NCBI RefSeq assembly: GCF_004571075.1
Contig: NZ_SPQP01000011.1
Location: 30,415-94,414 of the forward strand
Reading direction: 5' to 3'
Source: Blastococcus sp. TF02A-35
GTDB lineage: Bacteria > Actinomycetota > Actinomycetes > Mycobacteriales > Geodermatophilaceae
DNA: 64,000 bases
Below are positions 60,989-64,000 of the stretch, piece by piece; the first letter of the stretch is position 1, and every line of letters begins with the position of its first letter. The notes under the pieces are model-generated. The model had not been told where the DNA came from, did no database searches, and was given only the letters and a program-made list of their open reading frames with translations. A program made the position numbers and the translations under genes.

Positions 60989-62227
60989 TCAGTCCGTGAG
61001 GTCGCGGACCACCGCGTCGGCCAGCAGCCGCCCGCGGTCGGTGAGGACGGCGAGGCCCCCGGCGTGGGCACCCGGCTCCAGCAGCCCGTCGGCGACGGCG
61101 GCCGCCGCCCGCGCCCGGCCGACGTCGGTCAGCGCGGTGAGCGGCAGCCCGTCGCGCAGCCGCAGCCCCAGCATCACCGCCTCCAGGGCGCGGTCGGCCT
61201 CGTCCAGCAGCTCGCTGTCCTGGGCCGGGCTCTCGCCGCGGGCGAGCCGGTCGGCGTAGGCGGCCGGGTGCTTGACGTTCCACCAGCGCAGCCCGCCGAC
61301 GTGGCTGTGCGCCCCCGGTCCCACGCCCCACCAGTTGGCGTTGGCCCAGTACAGCTCGTTGTGCCGGCAGCGGGCGGCGTCCGAGGTGGCCCAGTTGGAG
61401 ACCTCGTACCACTGGAAGCCGGCCCGGCGCAGGGCGGCGTCGGCCTGCTCGTAGCGGTCGGCGAGCACGTCGTCGTCGGGCATCGGCAGCTCGCCGCGCT
61501 TGATCCGGCGGGCGAGCCTCGTGCCCTCCTCGACGATCAGCGCGTAGGCGCTGACGTGGTCGACGGCGGAGGCGAGCACGGCGTCCAGCGAGGCGGCCCA
61601 GTCGGCGTCGCTCTCCCCCGGCGTGCCGTAGATCAGGTCGAGGTTGACGTGCTCGAAGCCGGCGGCCCGCGCCTCGTGCGCCGCCTCCACCGCGCGTCCC
61701 GGGGTGTGCCGGCGGTCCAGTGCGGCCAGCACGTGCGGGGCGGCGGACTGCATCCCGAGGCTGACCCGCGTGTAGCCGGCCTCCCGCAGCCGGGCCAGCG
61801 ACGCCGGGGTGACCGTCTCGGGGTTGGCCTCGGTGGTGACCTCGACGTCGGGCGCCACCGGGAACAGCTCGTGGACCGCACCGAGGACGGCGGCCAGGTC
61901 GTCGGCCGGCAGGAGCGTGGGCGTCCCGCCGCCGACGAACACGGTGGAGACGGTCGGCAGGTCCGGCCCGAGCGTGCGCGCGGCCCGCTCCAGCTCGGCG
62001 ATGGCGGTGCCCGCGTACTCGCTGCGGTTGGCGCCGGGGCCCAGCTCGTCGGAGGTGTAGGTGTTGAAGTCGCAGTAGCCGCACCGGGTCGCGCAGAACG
62101 GGACGTGCACGTAGAGCCCGAACGGTGTGCTGCTCAGCCCCTCGCGGGCGCTGTCGGGGAGCCGGTCGGGGCCGGGCGCGCCGGGCGGGAGACCGGCGTC
62201 GTTCAGCAGCGGCAGGACGGTGTTCAT
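60989..62227 (-). CDS. hemW: radical SAM haem chaperone HemW
   Basis: A 412-residue radical SAM protein from ATG 62227. The cluster motif is YVHVPFCATRCGYCDFNTYT (CxxxCxxC). Other landmarks: STVFVGGGTPTLLPADDLAA, VEVTTEANPETVTPASLARL, RVSLGMQSAAPHVLAALDRR, NLDLIYGTPGESDADWAASL and YEVSNWATSDAARCRHNELY. Length and lack of an N-terminal extension fit HemW rather than coproporphyrinogen III oxidase HemN. It delivers haem in the cytoplasm. It is divergent from the enoyl-CoA hydratase gene. Confidence 0.92.
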   Translation of the reverse strand: MNTVLPLLNDAGLPPGAPGPDRLPDSAREGLSSTPFGLYVHVPFCATRCGYCDFNTYTSDELGPGANRSEYAGTAIAELERAARTLGPDLPTVSTVFVGGGTPTLLPADDLAAVLGAVHELFPVAPDVEVTTEANPETVTPASLARLREAGYTRVSLGMQSAAPHVLAALDRRHTPGRAVEAAHEARAAGFEHVNLDLIYGTPGESDADWAASLDAVLASAVDHVSAYALIVEEGTRLARRIKRGELPMPDDDVLADRYEQADAALRRAGFQWYEVSNWATSDAARCRHNELYWANANWWGVGPGAHSHVGGLRWWNVKHPAAYADRLARGESPAQDSELLDEADRALEAVMLGLRLRDGLPLTALTDVGRARAAAAVADGLLEPGAHAGGLAVLTDRGRLLADAVVRDLTD

Positions 62228-62276
62228 CTGCTCCCAGTGTGCCGCGCTCGCCGCGCGGACCGGCAGGATGCCCGGC

Positions 62277-63047
62277 GTGACCTCCGACCAGGTGCTGCAG
62301 GTGTCCGTGTCGCGGGGCGTCGCGACGCTCACGCTCGACTCCCCCGCCAACCGCAACGCGCTCTCCCGGGCGATGCGCGCGCAGCTCCGGGCGGCGCTCG
62401 AGCAGGCGCTGGCCGACGACGCCGTCCGGGCGGTCGTGCTGGACCACACCGGCCGCGTGTTCTGCTCCGGCATGGACCTCTCCGAGGCCGCCGGTGGCGC
62501 GAGCGAGGACCAGGGGGTGCGCGAGTTCCCGGAGCTGCTGGAGGTGGTGTGGTCCTCCCCGAAGCCGGTCGTGGCGGCGGTCCGCGGCCCCGCGCGCGCC
62601 GGTGGGGTGGGGCTGCTGGCCGCCTGCGACGTCGTCGTCGCCGCGGAGTCGGCGACCTTCGCCTTCTCGGAGGTGCGGCTGGGCCTGGTGCCGGCGGTCA
62701 TCTCGGCGGTCGTGCTGCCCCGCATGGCGCCGCACGTGGCGCACCGGCTGATGCTCACCGGCCAGGTCTTCGACGCCGCGGCCGCTGCGGCCGGCGGGCT
62801 GGTCGACCTCGTCGTCCCCGACTCCGACGTCGACGCCGAGCTGCGCGCGCAGCTGGTGCACCTCACCGCGGGCGCACCGGCGGCGCTGGCGGAGACCAAG
62901 AGGCTGCTGCGCGCCCGGCAGGGGGCGCTGTCCTTCGACGACCTGCTCGACCTGTCGGCCCGGTTCTTCGCCGGCGAGGAGGGCCAGGAGGGCATCGCCG
63001 CGTTCCGCGAGAAGCGTCCCGCCCGCTGGGTGCCGACCGAGGGCTGA
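62277..63047 (+). CDS. enoyl-CoA hydratase/isomerase family protein
   Basis: A 256-residue crotonase from GTG 62277. ATG 62268 three codons earlier is possible. Core motifs: SPANRNALSRAMRAQLRAAL, VLDHTGRVFCSGMDLSEAAG (oxyanion hole), VRGPARAGGVGLLAACDVVV, and TFAFSEVRLGLVPAVISAVV with the second catalytic-type Glu. The later catalytic Glu pair of true hydratases is not fully conserved, so the reaction is uncertain. No neighbour reveals its pathway. Confidence 0.88.
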   Translation: MTSDQVLQVSVSRGVATLTLDSPANRNALSRAMRAQLRAALEQALADDAVRAVVLDHTGRVFCSGMDLSEAAGGASEDQGVREFPELLEVVWSSPKPVVAAVRGPARAGGVGLLAACDVVVAAESATFAFSEVRLGLVPAVISAVVLPRMAPHVAHRLMLTGQVFDAAAAAAGGLVDLVVPDSDVDAELRAQLVHLTAGAPAALAETKRLLRARQGALSFDDLLDLSARFFAGEEGQEGIAAFREKRPARWVPTEG

Positions 63048-63099
63048 CCTCCGGCGTGGCAGCGCAGGCTGCGGGCGCCACGACTGCTCTCATGGCCGC

Positions 63100-63330
63100 G
63101 TGAGGCTCCGCGACGCGCTCGGCATCGGCCCGGTCGGCGGGACGGTGGTGCCCGTGTCGGTCTGGCTGCCGGTCCTCCTCGTCGTCTCCACGGCGGCCGG
63201 CGCCCTGCTCGCGACCCTCGAGCGCGAGAGCGTCTGGCTCCAGCTCGCCGTCATCGCGGCCGCCACGGCGCTCGTGACCGCCGTCAGCACCGCGGTCACG
63301 CGTCGGCTGGAGCGGCGGCGGGCCCGCTAG
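63100..63330 (+). CDS. small membrane protein
   Basis: A 76-residue protein from GTG 63100 with two membrane spans (VWLPVLLVVSTAAGALLATL and LQLAVIAAATALVTAVSTAV) and a basic C-terminus RRLERRRAR. No family is recognised. It ends 4 bases overlapping the convergent selB gene's stop region (63327), so it is tightly packed. Start supported only by position. Confidence 0.45.
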   Translation: MRLRDALGIGPVGGTVVPVSVWLPVLLVVSTAAGALLATLERESVWLQLAVIAAATALVTAVSTAVTRRLERRRAR

Positions 63331-64000
63331 CGCAGCCGGCGGGTGTTGTCGGGCAGCCGCTCGGTCACACCGCGGGCGTCCAGCCACTCCATGAGCGGGA
63401 CGGCGACCCGGCGGCTCGTGCCCCACGCCTGCCGGGCCTGGCTCAGCGTGAAGGGCTGCGGGACGGTCGCCAGACGGGCCCGTGCCACGCCCTCGACCTC
63501 CGGCGCCAGGTAGACGCCCTCGCCGACCTTCACCAGCTGCCCGCTGCGCACCGCCGCGGCCAGCTCCCGCACGCCGAGGCCGGCGGCCACGAGGTCGGGC
63601 GCCTCCGGGGCGGCGAACGGGTCGAGCACCAGGCGCGCGCGGATCTCGTCGACCGCGCGCTGGAGGGCCGGCGGCAGGTCGGCCGACCCGTCGACGACCC
63701 GCCCCTCCCGCAGCAGCAGCGGCTCGCGCACCAGCGCCGTCACGAGGTCTGCGCCGGGCAGGTCGAGCGCCCGGCGGACCACCTCGGCCGGCGGCCCCGG
63801 CTCCAGCGGCCGCAGCCGCCGGTACCGGGCGACGACGTCGGGCACGCGGGCGCTCAGCTCGTCGGCGAGACCGGGCGCCAGCAGCCACGGCCCGTGCTCG
63901 GTGGCGCCGGCCGGCACCGGCCAGCCCATCGCCGCACTGGTCGACCGGGAGACCGCGGCCTCGCCGCTCCAGCCCGCCGCGGTCGAGTTCCGGTCCGACG
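63327..64000 (-). CDS. selB: C-terminal part of selenocysteine-specific elongation factor SelB
   Basis: The reading frame is open from the right edge, so the N-terminal GTPase part lies outside. The visible ~223 residues match the winged-helix region of SelB, which binds the SECIS hairpin in mRNA. Typical end: VKVGEGVYLAPEVEGVARAR, then PFTLSQARQAWGTSRRVAVP and LMEWLDARGVTERLPDNTRR. A SelB implies that the organism makes selenoproteins; selA and tRNA-Sec should be outside the window to the right or elsewhere. Confidence 0.85.
   Translation of the reverse strand, partial: SDRNSTAAGWSGEAAVSRSTSAAMGWPVPAGATEHGPWLLAPGLADELSARVPDVVARYRRLRPLEPGPPAEVVRRALDLPGADLVTALVREPLLLREGRVVDGSADLPPALQRAVDEIRARLVLDPFAAPEAPDLVAAGLGVRELAAAVRSGQLVKVGEGVYLAPEVEGVARARLATVPQPFTLSQARQAWGTSRRVAVPLMEWLDARGVTERLPDNTRRLR

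Overview
The window is high-GC DNA from an actinobacterium. Third codon positions are almost all G or C, GTG starts and ATGA/GTGA stop-start overlaps are frequent, and -10 boxes look like TAnnnT. The conserved order phoH-ybeY-CBS protein-CDA-like-era-recO-uppS-zur is the actinobacterial one. Gene content and protein style fit Geodermatophilaceae (Blastococcus, Geodermatophilus or Modestobacter), but that family assignment is an inference.

Region 1, about 1-16,600: an accessory island abutting a tRNA-Asn(GTT) gene. A tyrosine integrase (15275-16498) reads away from the 3' end of the tRNA and faces a small excisionase-like HTH gene. The island holds the end of a SWIM/DUF6880-type protein, a GNAT acetyltransferase, a membrane protein translationally coupled to a second tyrosine recombinase, and a two-gene operon for a nuclease-like SEC-C protein plus an unknown protein. 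It also holds a SIR2-domain protein with a GAF-like tail (a candidate defence NADase), two microproteins sharing a TGR(F/Y) motif, an XRE repressor/ImmA-type metalloprotease pair, and a membrane protein/GntR operon. The far attachment site is not in the window.

Region 2, about 16,683-28,700: core genome. It contains dnaG in an overlapping operon, a YdcF protein, a Zur-box-controlled zinc pair (AztD-like and a metal-binding lipoprotein), ppdK, dusB, and an AbiEi-like/DUF559-like protein.

Region 3, 28,802-39,885: a catabolic cluster. It has a ribose-type ABC importer, two aldehyde dehydrogenases, IclR and AraC regulators, an amidase gene interrupted by an amber codon, and a cupin resembling 2,4'-dihydroxyacetophenone dioxygenase. 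Uptake and side-chain oxidation of an aromatic or related carbonyl compound is the simplest reading. A perfect 5 x 15 bp tandem repeat separates this cluster from glyS.

Region 4, 40,117-64,000: housekeeping genes. These are glyS, zur, uppS, recO, era (with a frameshifted PH-like gene next to it), a CDA-like protein, a CBS/HlyC protein, ybeY, phoH, an enoyl-CoA hydratase and a HIT protein. A phosphonate-type ABC importer with a fused double permease follows, then cstA with its small partner, rsmE-dnaJ-hrcA under a CIRCE element, a DksA/TraR protein, hemW, a second enoyl-CoA hydratase, and the C-terminal part of selB running off the right edge.

The strongest candidate for something undescribed is 9327-12773 in the island: the SIR2-GAF-like protein with the TGR(F/Y) microproteins and an XRE/metalloprotease switch whose promoter carries a clear palindromic operator. 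Sequence anomalies worth checking are the amidase amber stop, the PH-like frameshift, the Gln in place of the catalytic Glu in the second aldehyde dehydrogenase, and CTG start codons at two genes.
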